A stretch of 64,000 bases of DNA from Psoroptes ovis (GCA_002943765.1 PQWQ01000007.1:2482501-2546500); one strand, 5' to 3'. Counted from the stretch's first letter, positions 41,401 through 55,023 are shown. Program-made: numbers and translations. The notes: generated by a model from the sequence alone, not told the origin.

Positions 41401-44400
41401 GACATGAATTGATGGTGATTGCAATTGTAAAAAATGATCGAGGCGTTAATGCGTTAAAGATATGAACAAGAGAACAAATGTTGATTTAAATGATTTATCT
41501 GATTGAAAATTCATTAATTTCATTCGGATTATTGTGAAAAATTGTTATGAATTCTGATTAAATTACTAATTATTCCATAACCCTTTTTGTTTTTTCAATT
41601 ATTTTTTACTTACCTTTGTGTTAATGCGATGAAATGTCGATTAATAATTGTTGAAAAATCTCAATTATCAATTAGTCTTAGTAAATATTTACATATTTTC
41701 TTCGAAATACATCGATTTGCAAATGTTTTTTGTATTTGAATTCATTTCGATTCATGTGTAAACGATTACCGGATATTAAGAATATTAATTTCTTACTAAT
41801 TTTTGATAACTTTTATTCACTAAAAAAATTTCAATCACGATCAATCGATTTGATTGGTGATTGATCGATCGATAGATAGATGGTCAAGGTGGCGAATGGT
41901 GTTGTTGGTGAATGAATATTATGATGATGATTGGCAGTGTTTGTGTGTGCATACAGATTTGTGTTTACATTTAATTTACCTTCATTTATTCATGATTTCA
42001 CCTTTGTATTTTATTCAATTCATTCACTTCAAACATTTTTGAAAGTGTTTTTGATGTAATTGCTGCACTATACTAAGGTGGTGTACATTTCATGTGTGTG
42101 TGTGTGTCAATAATTTGTTTGGGGAAAAATATTTGAATATTTTCACCTGTGTATTGTGAATAATGATGGATATATATTTTTTACATAATTTATTCTATTC
42201 AATTTTTCATTTTCAATTTCTTTCTGAAGATTGATGATGATCTTAATTCATAGATCAATCCGAAAATTCCATGGGAAATCGTAAATAGTTAAATTTTCTC
42301 CCTGTTCGATGATCGATTTGATTTTATTTGAAAAGTTTGGGTGAAAAACATTGAAAATCGATTTAAAATTTATTTATTTCAAGTATTTGAATTTGAATAA
42401 TGAAATGAAAAATTGATTCTCATCAAAAGAAAGTGAAAGTTTGAAATTTTGACTCAAATTCATTGAATTCGAGATTGAAATTGGTCCTTTTTCCATGATA
42501 ATCATTGAAATCATCAAGATTCGAAGAGAAAATCAAAAGAATTTTTATTTGAAATTTTTGCCAGGATTAAAATTTAATTTCTTTGAGGCTAATGTGTGAA
42601 TATAGCAGGAATTATCGAGAGAAAAACACAAAAAAAACATTTGTAATTAGGGACAATTATCGAAGAGAAAATTGATTTCTTAATTGTGAAAATATTTTTT
42701 TTTTAATCTCGGGTTTTGATTGTTCAAACAATAAAACCCTTTTAGTCTCTTGATTGTTCATTGTTTATTGTGAATCACAATCAATTTAGAATTTCAGAGA
42801 ATCGATCGATCAATACCTGAGAAATGAACAGTGAGTGAACAACAAAAACAAGCAAATGGCAAACAAATCAGCAAGAATTAAATCTAATCAGATTAATTTC
42901 TTTGGTTAATTTTGAGACTTGAAAAAATTTTTTGTTTTTTTTCCTCAATTTCAAAGAAAAGAAGCTTTTTTCTTCGAAGATTTTCTTTGATTTTCGTTGT
43001 TATTTGAATCGAATCAAATTGAAATCAATTCATTTATCGATAAACACACAAATACAAAATAAACAGAATAAATAAGCCCTAAAACATACATAAACAACCC
43101 TTTGTGTCCCACTGTGTGAGTAAAAGTATGTGTGTGTTGTCTATTCATGGTCAAAGGTATTTAAGATTTTTTATCTTTCAAAAAAAAAATTTATTTTCCA
43201 CTAATTTTCCAATCAAACAAACAATCAAATATACAAACAAACTGAATTCAATTGAAATGATTCAATCAATTCTTTCAATTTTCTCCAATTTTTTCCCATT
43301 CAATTATTTCTTATTTTTCAATGGTTAATGGTTATATGCCCTCTGTTGCTGCTGCTGATGCTGCCTCTGTTGCTTCTGCTATTCATCAACAATGGTAACG
43401 ATCATCATAAACAATAACAAAATCGACAACCAAAAACGATGAAAGACGATAAAATGATTTTTTTTCAATTGAAAATATAAGAAATCAATAAATGTAACCA
43501 TTGGAACTTTTGGTTGAAGAAACCATTTCGTTTTTGTTTACCTGTTTGTCCATTTAATGTTCAATTGTATGCTGCTGCTGCAGCCATGAATGGACCATGA
43601 TGATCAACAAGTTTGAAACTTGTACACCATTTTCATTTTCAATTACTTAGAATTATTTGCTTGTTTAGTAAGGAAAAAAATGAATATTTTCATCTCTATC
43701 TCTGTGTGCACGAATGTGTGTTGAAGTGAAAAATAATAATAATAATAGCAATAACAAGGCAATAATCAGAGCTTCACTGAAAAAAGCCTTCAGGCAAACA
43801 AGGCGACCGTCCGTCCATCATCAACAACACCACCATCATAACCAGAAGAATACGTTTTTTTACCTAAGAAAAATGTAAATAAATAAATAAATGAATTTTT
43901 ATCGAAAATCATCAAAAATGGAGAAAAATGAATGGTAAATTTCTTAGCTTGTTATGTGTGTTATGCTGAAGCCATGAATGACGACAGGTAACCTTACAAC
44001 GCACACACACATACACAGGTAACAACCTTACAAACCTTGTTCTTACAAACACACACATAAATAGATAACACTTATTCACTCGCTCGCACACAAACACTCG
44101 GGTTCTTTGGTCACATTCAAAAATGGCCAAAAAATTTTCTTAATTCGTTGCTTCAAATGCTTGAAGATCAAGATCATAATTGCGCGTAGCTTTTGCACCG
44201 TCAGGTAATTTTTTTTTCTTTTCCCCCCATTCACCACCACCAATTTCTACTTTTCCATGGTTAATGTTTTCGCTGTATTCGTCGAGCTTTGCATTTATTT
44301 ATTTACCTTTTACCTTTGAAATGAATGAAAAACTACCTGACGGTGAAATTGTTTACTCAAATATACAACCGAAAACAACAACCAAATGATTAAAGAATTC

Positions 44401-47400
44401 ACACTGTGTGCTGCGTGTGCGAGTGTAAAGTGTATGGCGAAACATGACGACAAACTTTTTTTTTTGAACAAAAACAAACAAATAAATAAACATTCGACCT
44501 AAGTAAACAAGATCAAAGATTATTGTGAGGGAAAGATTTGAGAAAATAATCAAAACAACATGGATTAATTGTAATTATAATTAAATTCAAACTATCTTAG
44601 CATCGAAAATATTCGATGATTGATGAAGTTTAGATTTCTCCTGATTATCATTTTGTTGTTGTGCTTTGATTGATTTGTAATCGGTTTAATTGATTGATCT
44701 GATTTTGAAATTGAAATTAAAATTGAATTGAATTGAATTAATTTAATTTCCCTATTTTATCTTTGAAAAAAATCAAAAGTAAAATATTTACATATCCCTT
44801 ATGAGGAGATAGATATATTTAATAGATCTTGTTAAATTATGCCTGTTAAATCAAACATCATTTTGATTTCTCATCTTTTGATTATTGTAATATAAATTGA
44901 TGTTGTTGATGATGATGATGATGATTATCATCAATTTACCATTATCATCACACTTGAAAATTTGAGTTTTTGCCATCATATTATGATGATGATCATCATC
45001 ATAATCATCTTCAGCCACTCCTGGTTATTTTATTATTATTACACTCAAAACACATATTCATACATGATTTTAGGTTTGCCAATCAATTTGATATTTGTTA
45101 AGTTCTTCTATTCGTTATTTACCTTCGCTATGTTTTTTTTCTTGAAAATGTGCCATGAAAAATGTGTGATTATCATTATCATTATTATCATTGTTATTAT
45201 CATCTATTCTTATCATTATCATCTTCATCTTTGATCAATTCATTGAATTGAATTGAATTTTTTTTTCTTCTCTGAAAACAAACAAAACAAATAATTAATC
45301 TAAACACTGAATTTTTCAATGTTTAATTTTTGAGCTTAGAAAAAAATGGAAAGAAATACAGGTATTTTTCTCGTCAAGGTATTTAAGGTTTATACCTCTT
45401 AGGTTTGATTATACTTTGGTATTTGCAAGTCGGGCAAGATTCTGCTGATGTTGTTGGTGATGATGATGATGATGCCACTGATGATGGTGATGGCGGTGGT
45501 GTTGTTGTCGGCTGATACTTCTCACTTTCACATGCATTTATCTCATCTTGCCCAACGTCCGCATGATAATCATGATTTGTGTTGATTTTTCCTTAATTCG
45601 TGAATATGGCTACATTTATAATCATCATCTCAAAATCAAGTTATTATTTGATTGACTTGTGAAATTATCTGTTTGTTTTATCCTTGTATGTGTTTATTCA
45701 TAACTTGTTATTATGAAATAATTTAAGAATATTCTTCAGCTCAAAACAAGATGATAATTTAATCTAATTATCATTCAATGGTCTAATTATCAAATGACCA
45801 AAATTGAAATTGAAAACAGGAAAACAATAATCAAAAAATGTATTCGCATTAGCACAGATGATTAGGACTTGAAAAAATGATCATTAAAATTGTGCCATCA
45901 TTGATTGTCATATTAAAGAAACAAAAATCTTGACAAGAAATTCCTAAGACTTGGACACAAAATTATCATTAACATTCTTTCATCATTCATTCATTTCTAC
46001 TAATGATCATTTTGAATTAGAATTTCAAGGAAAGCAAAACAAAAACAAGTGTTTGCGTGTGAAGAATACTTTGAACATCTTTCCATCAAATCATGATCAA
46101 AACAATTACAAATGAAAGGAACAAATTCTTGTCCAATTGTCTAATTGCTTTTATACATTTTATTTGCTTATCATTCTTACTATTACGCAAATCCATTAAG
46201 AGCACTGCGTTCCTGAGTGTCAAATTTACATCAGACCGAATTGACGAATTGAATTGAATTGACTCACACTAAAACTATTGGAATAGATTTTGTTTCGAAA
46301 TAGTCTAAATGTCTATCCCTAAATTTTGATATTTGCTTCATGGAACTAAGCATCCAATGATGCAATATATAAATTTGTCAATAAATCCGATTGGTCGTTT
46401 GCTTTTTGCATGGTTGATTGGTTTGCCAGTGTTAGTGTTCCATTAAACCATGTTGTCATCGTCGATTTGTCGATCCTAATACTATAATACCCATGTGCCA
46501 AAGGTCTATGTGTTTCATTTACTTAAAAATTTATATATAATTGATCATGTATTCAATTATGAACAAAATGTAACAAAACGGAGCAAATGCATTTGAATTG
46601 TTTCAAAATTGAAATCTATTTACAACAACAAAATATATAATGGAGGTGGGCAGGATATTTTTATATTTGTTATTGTTTGTTGCCTATTTTTGTGGCTTAT
46701 GGTTGTGTGTTTATCCATTATGTTATACAAATATTATTCAATATCATCCACAACAATGGACTCAATTATTTGTCCACATTTATATTAAATTATTTATTCA
46801 TTCATCCATTCATTGATCTATGATTCCATTCCATTGATTCATTTGGTTCAATCCTCTCTCGATTGCTTATTGCTCAACACAACATCGACTAATTCGATTG
46901 CATATTCGTAATGGTTTATCCATAATCATCAACACCACCATAACCATCATTAACCGAATACATACATAAACACACACACACATACACAAATACATTTGAT
47001 TAATGGATTTTGATAATATTTCAATCGTATTTAATCATATTTCTGTTAAATGTGTTTGATTTTTGAATCTTTGGATTTTTTCTTCATTCAAAATAAAGAT
47101 AATCAATGATTCAACGTATTGAATTTCAAAGTGTTTTCAAATTTTCACTCTCTCACATTATTAATGATAATTGTTTATTCGAGTGAGAGAATTTCAAATT
47201 TTTTCAAAAATTTCACTCATTTTTAGGTCATATTTAGCTGTAAATGATGATATTTAATATTTTTAAATATTTTATTTCAAAAATCTTCAAATATTCAATG
47301 AATTTTCTTCAGAAAAAATTGAAAATTTCCATTAAAATCTTTGATTCAGTTTGATTTGAAAGAAAATGTTTATCGATAATTTCATATTTCAATGAAAATT

Positions 47401-50400
47401 ATCAATTATCATTAACATTTCATAAATATCAATATCAAATATTCAATTCAAAAAAATCAATGATCGATTAATGATTTTTCCTTGTCGAATTTCACAAGAG
47501 ACAACGATTGATTGATTGATGATTGATCGATTAGTCGATTGAATGTGTTTGATTGATTGGTTTATCGATTTTGAATTTGATTGGAATTTGAGTTTGACTA
47601 TTTGTGTTTGGCATTTTTTTCGGGTCTACAAATTATCATATCGTTATGAAAATATGAATCATGTCGCAAATATTAAATGTGAAATATGAGAAAATGAAAT
47701 TTTTAAAAATTTTTAATTGAAATTTTCAATTAATTAGCGAGATAATTGTTCAAACAAAGTCAAAAAACAAAGCCAAAAACATTGATTTTTTCCAATTTTT
47801 TCACAAAATCATTTGCCGCAAAACGCAGAAATGTTTTGTGTAATTAATACATTTCAATTTATCAAAAATACTTCAATTTAATTGTCATAATCAATAATCG
47901 TTGTTGTTGTCGTCGATGTTTCAAGTTGTTTGAAGCCAGCGTAAGTCAAAAAAATGATGATAATCTCATATCGCAAACCTCGATATATGGTCGAAATCAT
48001 CATGAAAAAAAAAAGCATTGAATGTATGATGATCACAAGTTCTTTGATATCCATACATTTTGTTTTTGATGATGATAATGATTTAAACTTTGAGCAAAAT
48101 ATGAAATCATCTATTCATGTCCTCTTCATTCATGTGTCATATTCATTAATATAATAATGATAATCATTATTATTGAACATTTTATGATGATTATGACATT
48201 TTCTTCTTATTTTTTTCTCATTTTAAAAAATTACAAATTATCATCATAAAGATAATTTTTTTTTTCTTTCTCTTAAATTGCCATTTAAAGACAAATGTTT
48301 GATTCGAATACATGTTTGTTCGTTTTATTTTGTTTTACTTTAAATTTGAAAAATGTATTTTAAATAAATTTGATGATTTATATTAAAGACATTCAAAATT
48401 TGATCGAAATGAGATGAAAATGATTTTCAAAAAATTGAAGAAACTTTAATTGAAATGTAACATTACATTATTTCATTATGGATTTCATTTCATCAAATTT
48501 ATTTAATTTAATTTACTTGTAGTACAGTACTACAGGAATGCTTGGAAAATTTCAATATCGATATACGATCTTTGACCATCATCGATCGTCGATTCTGTTT
48601 GATTATTATCTGTACATAGGCTCACATGTGGTTCAAGAGTGTCGAAAATGATCATAGATTAATAATAATGATAATATTTATTATCGTTTATATTTTCCTC
48701 ATTTGAGTTCAAGATGTCCAATGAAAAAATTAACATTGGTCGTGCTCTGAACCAGAAAAAAATTGGCGCCAGTCATATTTATAATTTGTCTTTTTAAAAT
48801 TTCGCAAAAAAATGAAATAAATAATAAATATGATTATGATTATGGTTACTCATTTCAAAGACACACACACACACGTATACAACTAACATATTCAATTTAT
48901 TTCACATTTTACATTCATATTTAATCCTTAAATGTTTAATTTGTTTGTGTTCGCATTAAATGTTTCATGTCTCCATATTGTTCAATGTTTACATATGTTG
49001 AACTTTTTTGCTCAATTTTAATAAATGCATATCCAGAATGAATTAAAGATGCACTATGAAAATTGATTATGTTTATCATGTTTTTCCATATGATTCCAGT
49101 GATCATTTCTATGATTATGGTTTTTTTTTTGGTGGTTTTTTAATTTTGATTATATTTCACCATCATATTTTACATGACAAAATAACTTTTTGAATTGCTA
49201 GCCATAACTTTCCAATGTTGGAATGTTGTTTTTAATTTTTTTTTCTATTTGTTTGTATACTCACATGATGCACTTTGCCCTTTAATGCTGGTGTAATCCT
49301 CATCATTATCATGATATTTTGAATGATATAATAATAATAATAATAATGTTTGTCTGTATTGAATGTGTTTGTTTGTTTGTTTTACATCTTGTTTTTTTTT
49401 CGATTATTTGTCGAGGTTCATATTCAATTATATGAATATATTTGGTCGAAGATAATTAAAATCTTAACAAAAAAAAAAAAAAAAATCATATATTTCGTTT
49501 TTCATCATCATCAATATTAAGCCATAGAAACCATAGTTTACATTAAAAAAGGGTTAAAATCAAATGAAAATCAACAATTTTGTTGGTTTTGTTACAGACA
49601 AATCATAGCTTAATCATTTTAAGCAAAATCATTTATACGATGTAATGTAATTTGATTTCTGAATAACTGATTTTGAATTGATTCAAACTGAATTGATAGT
49701 TTTTTTGGGTAAAAATAATGATAAAATTACTTGTAAATATTATAAAATGGAAAAATTAAAATGATATGGAATGGGATGAGATGGAAATATAAATAAATGT
49801 TTTTTATGAATCTCATATGTTTCATCAGATCAAAGGTCAAACCAAGGTCTGTTGATGTTCTTTACTATCCATCATTCATTCGATATTTCGTAACCAAACG
49901 TTTACTAATGCAACGTTTTTAGATGAATACAATCAATGATATAAGAGTCACATATGGAAAACAAGTAAAATGAACCGGAAATTTTTTCAAATAAAATTTT
50001 TTCTCTAAAAATAAAAAACTATTTTTTGACAAATCATCTCAGCTGGTGGTGATTGGTGATTGATTCAGTTTTTTTTTATTGATGATTGATTCATTTATTG
50101 ATTTTTTATCATAAAAATTCAATTGATTTTGAATTGATTTGACTTGAATGAATTGATCGAAAATTTCAGTATTCCCAATAAAATCAAACAAATAAAACCA
50201 AATTAGTGAATGGATTTTGAAAGAATCTTTCGGTACAAAGGTGTGAGAATATGTGCTTGTATCGATGATGATAAATGGCAGAAAAAATAATGATCCGATT
50301 TCTTTTTTTTCACGAGCATCCCCTCATCTAACATTCCTCATTCATTATCCAAACATCTTGAATCATTGATCACAATCAAATCCATTGAATAGAAGCCTTT

Positions 50401-53400
50401 CGATTTTTTCAATTCAATAAAAGCACGAAATTTCCATTCATTCATTTGTTTGTTTATTTATTTATTTATTTATTTTAAATTAAAATTAAATTGAAATTTC
50501 GGAAAAAATTGAAAAAAGGTGCAAATCCGATTTAAAATATTGTGATTTGTACAACAAGATAATAATAATGATGATGATATGCACCATAGGCAAGCTGTCT
50601 CATTGTTTTATCTTTGGTTATTTTGTTGTTGTTTGCTGTTTGATCTTGAACATCAAAATCTTTGACTAATGAATATTTTTTATTTGATTCTTTAAGAATA
50701 AAAGATGAAAGGATTTTTATTATTATTTCTTGTGTTATCATGGATTATTGAATTCACCTTTTCACAAAAACTAATGAATCCTTGTTATTTTCTACTTAAA
50801 AATTTTTAGGCAAACAAAATGGCATCGATGGCGGCTGCCGCATCACATCATCATTCGGCAACCGGTTCACCATTATCACCGTTTGCTTCAATGATACCGA
50901 CAACACATCCTCATCATCAAATGGATCATCAATCATCCGCTAGACATTTACCGCAACCACCGCCAGCACATATGGGTATACCTCCTGTTCATATTGAAAC
51001 AAAAGCTGTTAGCATTTCAGCATGGATGGATTTTGATCTATGTAAGTATTAATTAATGACTTGAATAATTTTCAATGATAATATGTGTTCATTTTGTTGA
51101 AAATTCAATCAACACTGGTCTTAACGCCATTCATTTGATTTGATCTTTAACATATTCATTTTGAACATTTTTAAAAGTTCAGAAATTAAATTATCGATTC
51201 TTCAAAGAATCTATGATTATTATTATGCAACAATCATTGATCATTGATCTCGATATGAAATGAATAAATAAACAATACTAAGATTTTAACAAAAAATAAT
51301 CATTTCACTCATCATCAAAATCAAATCAAAACAAGAAATAAATTTTGAATCAAATTAGATTTAAATTCAAAATTTTCAAACCAAAAAAACCCAAATAAAC
51401 AAATCAATGATCATTTGGTCGTTATTTTACATTTGTTCATCATTCGTAAATTCATTTATATACAAATCATTTTCAAAAACAAACAATAATGAAATCATTA
51501 ATCATTGGTCATAATGCTTTTTTTTTCTTTGAACAAATGTTTTGTTCTTATATATTTTTGTTCATTTGTTCAAAGCATTTGTTTAGGATATTGCTGGGAA
51601 TTTTAAATTTTAAATCCATGATTTCGTTGATTTGCTTCTCTTGAAAGATTCGCAAAGCAAAGAATAATAACAAACAATTCGATTGTAAATTTCAGCTTTT
51701 GGTCAAATTGAAATATTACCAAAAATAATTCGAGAAATCAAACCATTCACCAGATACAGAAATGCTTATTTTTCTTTTTCAATCATTGAGATCTCAATGT
51801 TATTGTTATGATTATCATTTAAAAACGATACGATGATCAATGATCATGATTATTTGAACACATATTGATTTTTGATCGTAAAAATCAATGGTCAAAGATG
51901 GAAAAAAACATCAAATTACTGATGATTTTTGTTATTGTTATGTAATGTGATAATATTGTTGTTGTTGCTGGTGGTGGTGGTGATGGTTATGGTGGTGAAT
52001 GTCTTCAGTATTGATAACAAGTACCCGAAAAGAAATTGCTGACGATATCTTGAGGAATGACCAGAATTTTTTTTTCGAAAAAAATCCACTTGAAAAATGG
52101 TCATTGAAACATCGAAAAAACATCATTCGCAATGTGGAATTTCAAATCTCCAGCATTGATTGTTTATTGATAAAAGTGATCATCAGAAGATGGACTGACC
52201 AATGGTGAATGAATATGATCAGGGGGTAAAATGAATAAGAAAAAGAAATGTTAAAATCAATTTTGATCTTGAATTTATGAAAATTTATGATTATTATTAT
52301 TACCATTCCATATGCACCAAGATATGGCTAAAAAGAAGAACCAATCTTCTTCAATTTTTTCTAGTTCTTCATATTATTTTCTCGAATATTTATTATTTTA
52401 TTAGCATCTTTATTATCGTTTTGCAAAGTATCCATAAATTCATATTTCAAAGAATTTAATTTTTTTTTCTACAAAAATTTTCTCGATTTTCAACCATTTA
52501 CCACTTGTATTTTTCACTTTACTTTGATTTCATGTTAAATGACAAAATGAATTATGTATGTGAAAATGACCAGTGTTACTTGGTTCGGTGGAAAATATTA
52601 GTAGTCAGTGTTTTTCATTGATTTTGATTGGAAAAAGTTTTAAAAAATTTTCGACTGAATTTGCGTGTTGAACAGCTTTTTTGTGGATTTTGTTTTCTTG
52701 AAGTCAATGATCATAATGATTTGAATAATTTCAAGGATCTAAGATGTTTTAATTTTCTTTTCTTTTTTCACCAAAAAAAAAAACATAGCTAACATTGCCC
52801 GTAATCATCCATTGTATAATCTATCTGGACATGGACAATATTCACATTCAGTCATATCGGATTTGGCGCAACAATTACCATGGTAAGTGTTTTTTTTATT
52901 TGTGAATTTTGTAAAATTTGTGAATATTAACATGTTCATCATTTTTTTTTGATTTGTTTATTTATGATTAACAATAGGTCAAATCCTGCAATGTATCAAC
53001 TGCAATCGGCTGCATTTCGTAGTCCATATCCATTAAGTTCAGTTTCATCGGCTGCATTTCCAAATTTTGCCGTAAGAACACCAACAATTATGCCGCCTCA
53101 TCCGGCTTCATTTTCTGGTCATCATTCACATCCAACTTTTCCACCACATCCGAGCTTTTTACCAGCCAGTAAGTTAATTTTAAATAATTTTTTTCTAATT
53201 AATTAATGATAATTTTTTTCTTTTGATTTCACAGCCTCAACTAATATTAAACAAGAAATTAATGACGATTCTATAACAATACCGACGACGACGACATCAA
53301 CAAGCAATGGTTCGACGACAAAATCTAATCGTAATAATAATTCATCGATCAAGAATGGTTTTCCGCTTTTTAATGGAATCAATGGATCATCATCATCGAT

Positions 53401-55023
53401 TTCACCACCATCTAATTCTAATCGATCATCCTCTTCGATATCTAATGAAAATGTTAATCGCCAAAATCGTCATATTGATTCAGAAAATAACCATAATTAT
53501 AATAATAATAATAAAATCAATTCAATTAATAATCAATGCAATGCAAATGGACCAAATAAAACAAAATTAGTCAATAATCATCATAAACAAAATTATCATA
53601 CGCCAACAACAACGACTACATCATCAACAATCAATGGCCAATCATCATCAGCATCTTTACAGCAACATTTACTATATCAGCAAGAACAAGATGAAAGAGA
53701 ACAACAAGAACGTGAACAAAAAATGCATATCAAAAAGCCATTAAATGCATTTATGATTTATATGAAAGAAATGAGACCAAAAGTAATTGCAGAATCAACA
53801 TTAAAAGAAAGTGCTGCAATCAATCAGATTCTGGGCAAAAAAGTAAGAATTTTTAACATTTTCTAATGATATTTATTTAAATAATATCTGTTTTTCATCA
53901 AATCAGTGGCATGATTTAAGTCGAGAAGAACAAGAAAAATATTATGATAAAGCACGAAAAGAAAGGTATTTCATGATTGAAATGTGATTTATTCAATTTC
54001 ATCAACAAATTTACATTTATAACAGACAATTACATATGGAAATGCATCCAGGATGGAGTGCCAAAGATAATTATGCAATCAATGGTAAAAGAAAAAAGAA
54101 AAAACGTGAACGTAATGTTGATGGAGGTTTGTATTGATTTATTTATTTTTATTTTTTTTTGTCATTAATCGAAATCAATTTTCCATTAGAACGAGGAGCA
54201 TTGAAAAAATGTCGTGCTCGTTATGGTCTTGACCAACAGAATCATTGGTGCAAACCGTGCAGGTAATATATCTTGTTATCGAATAAAATTATCTGTTTCT
54301 AATTCGTCAACATTTTTTTTTCATTTTAGGAGGAAAAAGAAATGTATCCGATATTTGGAAGCGGCAAAGGCAGCGGCTGCTGCTGCGGCAGCAATTACAA
54401 ATGGCAATACAGCTCCTTCAGACACGACCGAATCAGATAATTTCGGAAGCATCAGTAGTGTTGAAGTACCAACGCCTGAGTCTAAAACAACAAATGAAAG
54501 TTTACCTTCGCCATTATTTTATCCATCATCTGCTCACACTCATCACATGTATCCTAATTCTGTCGCAAGCATCTCATCATCATCACCACTAGGATCTCGA
54601 TTATCATCTCTATTAACACCAAATTCACCATCAACGACATCGTCATTTTCTTCATCGGGCATAGCAAGCAACAATTTATCATCAGCTTCATCAACAGCAT
54701 CATCAACCTCTTCTTTTTCATCATTTGTCACATCATCATCGTCATCATCTGGCTCATCAAATGTACCACCAAGAAATAGTCCATTCAGTATTGAACAATT
54801 AGCACGGCCATATTGTCCACAAAGTCGTTCATCAATTAGCTCACATAATAGCAATATCAATAATAATCATATAAATGGATTATCAACAAAAGTTCAAAAT
54901 AATAATAATAATAATAACAATAATGATAATTCAGTAACAATGGCTGTCATTACACAGTTACCGACGCCTCCATCATCAACTGATTCAGCTTCAGGAACAC
55001 CGGCCATGTTATGGGTGGCATAA
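23467..55023 (+). CDS. pan: TCF/LEF transcription factor (pangolin)
   Basis: Nuclear effector of canonical Wnt signalling: binds DNA and recruits beta-catenin/Armadillo or Groucho. Coding exons: 23467-23607, 25609-25900, 28817-28953, 50810-51041, 52789-52882, 52978-53168, 53235-53842, 53907-53965, 54026-54126, 54190-54262, 54330-55023; all phases close, giving 873 residues. Residues 1-47 are the beta-catenin-binding segment ([19 protein letters not shown]). The middle is Ser/Asn/His-rich and poorly conserved. The HMG box spans about 527-595 ([42 protein letters not shown]), followed by a basic tail ([10 protein letters not shown]). A C-clamp at 624-648 has Cys626, 639, 642 and 648 ([19 protein letters not shown]), as in invertebrate TCFs and TCF E-isoforms. 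The C-terminus is Ala-, Ser- and Asn-rich. Intron 3 is 21.9 kb, unlike the 3' introns of 63-95 bp. The start fits the family N-terminus. Confidence 0.96.
23608..25608 (+). other. TCF intron 1 (2.0 kb)
   Basis: Donor CAG|GTAATT, acceptor tattttag. AT-rich with poly(T)/poly(A) tracts; no exon or mobile element recognised. Confidence 0.85.
26681..26755. mobile_element. Short mariner-like MITE, copy 1
   Basis: About 75 bp bounded by imperfect inverted repeats: left GGTTGTCCAATAAGTTTATC, right AAAACTTTTTGGACACC. A TA dinucleotide precedes the left end. The inner right half (GAAAATCGTCAAAAACTTTT) is shared with the copy near 35463. No coding capacity. Confidence 0.6.
28357..28383. mobile_element. 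Possible solo right end of the same MITE
   Basis: The sequence GAAAATTGGCGAAAACTTTT followed by TGG closely resembles the right ends of the copies at 26681 and 35463. No matching left end is visible about 75 bp upstream. It may be a decayed copy or chance. Confidence 0.3.
31353..31369. repeat. (TG)n microsatellite
   Basis: Uninterrupted TG dinucleotides within TCF intron 3. Confidence 0.85.
31665..31740. mobile_element. Short mariner-like MITE, copy 2 (best-preserved ends)
   Basis: A 76-bp element with terminal inverted repeats GGTTGTCCGAAAAGTT and AACTTTTTGGACAACC, which match at 15 of 16 positions when one is reverse-complemented. The interior shares CAATAGT..GAACTTTTTGG with the copy at 41019. 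No coding capacity. Confidence 0.7.
35463..35538. mobile_element. Short mariner-like MITE, copy 3
   Basis: Left end GGTTTGTCCGAAAAGTTC, right end GAAAATCGGCAAAAACTTTT then TGGTAC. The right terminus is degenerate. The interior matches copy 1. Confidence 0.55.
36244..36266. repeat. TTAGC short tandem repeat
   Basis: Three consecutive GCTTA units within intron 3. Not the arthropod telomere unit TTAGG. Confidence 0.7.
38363..38416 (+). CDS. Probable alternative TCF first exon (isoform without beta-catenin-binding domain)
   Basis: ATG at 38363 opens an 18-codon frame ([18 protein letters not shown]) ending at a near-perfect donor, GCG|GTAAGTACC, in phase 0. TCF exon 4 (50810) starts in phase 0, so the product would continue directly into [12 protein letters not shown] and retain the HMG box and C-clamp, but lack residues encoded by exons 1-3. 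An in-frame stop lies upstream at 38288-38290, fitting a true first exon. The codons are more GC-rich than the flanks. Vertebrate TCF7/LEF1 make similar dominant-negative forms from internal promoters. The splice to exon 4 is inferred. Confidence 0.5.
41019..41093. mobile_element. Short mariner-like MITE, copy 4
   Basis: Left end GGTTGTCCGAAAAGTTTTTG, right end AAGAACTTTTTGGCCAAC. The interior (CAATTCAATAGTC) pairs it with copy 2. Confidence 0.65.
49469..49485 (+). repeat. Poly(A) tract, 17 bp
   Basis: Homopolymer in TCF intron 3. Confidence 0.85.
50453..50475. repeat. (TTTA)n microsatellite
   Basis: Tandem TTTA units about 340 bp upstream of TCF exon 4. Confidence 0.8.
51042..52788 (+). 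other. TCF intron 4 (1.75 kb)
   Basis: Donor T|GTAAGTA, acceptor aacatag. AT-rich, with a TGG/TGA-rich triplet stretch near 51957-52000. Nothing else recognised. Confidence 0.8.

Larger units (their letters stand above)
28954..50809 (+). other. TCF intron 3 (21.9 kb)
   Basis: Donor ATG|GTAAGTG, acceptor aatttttag, phase 0. It holds three MITE copies (31665, 35463, 41019), a TG microsatellite (31353-31369), a poly(A) tract (49469-49485), a TTTA repeat (50453-50475), short tandem repeats (36244-36266, 36903-36922), and a likely alternative TCF first exon (38363-38416). The other open frames here are short, low in complexity and lack family motifs. No nested gene was recognised on either strand. 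Confidence 0.75.

Noticed and set aside
44180..44389. Plus-strand 69-codon frame in TCF intron 3
   Set aside because: Hydrophobic, Phe/Ser-rich translation of T-rich DNA with no family motif or splice context.
47144..47204. Apparent inverted repeat CACTCTCTCAC / GAGTGAGAGA
   Set aside because: The arms match only partly when aligned as reverse complements; probably chance in simple sequence.
48523..48539. Palindrome TGTAGTACAGTACTACA
   Set aside because: A single short palindrome with no neighbouring structure; no function could be supported.
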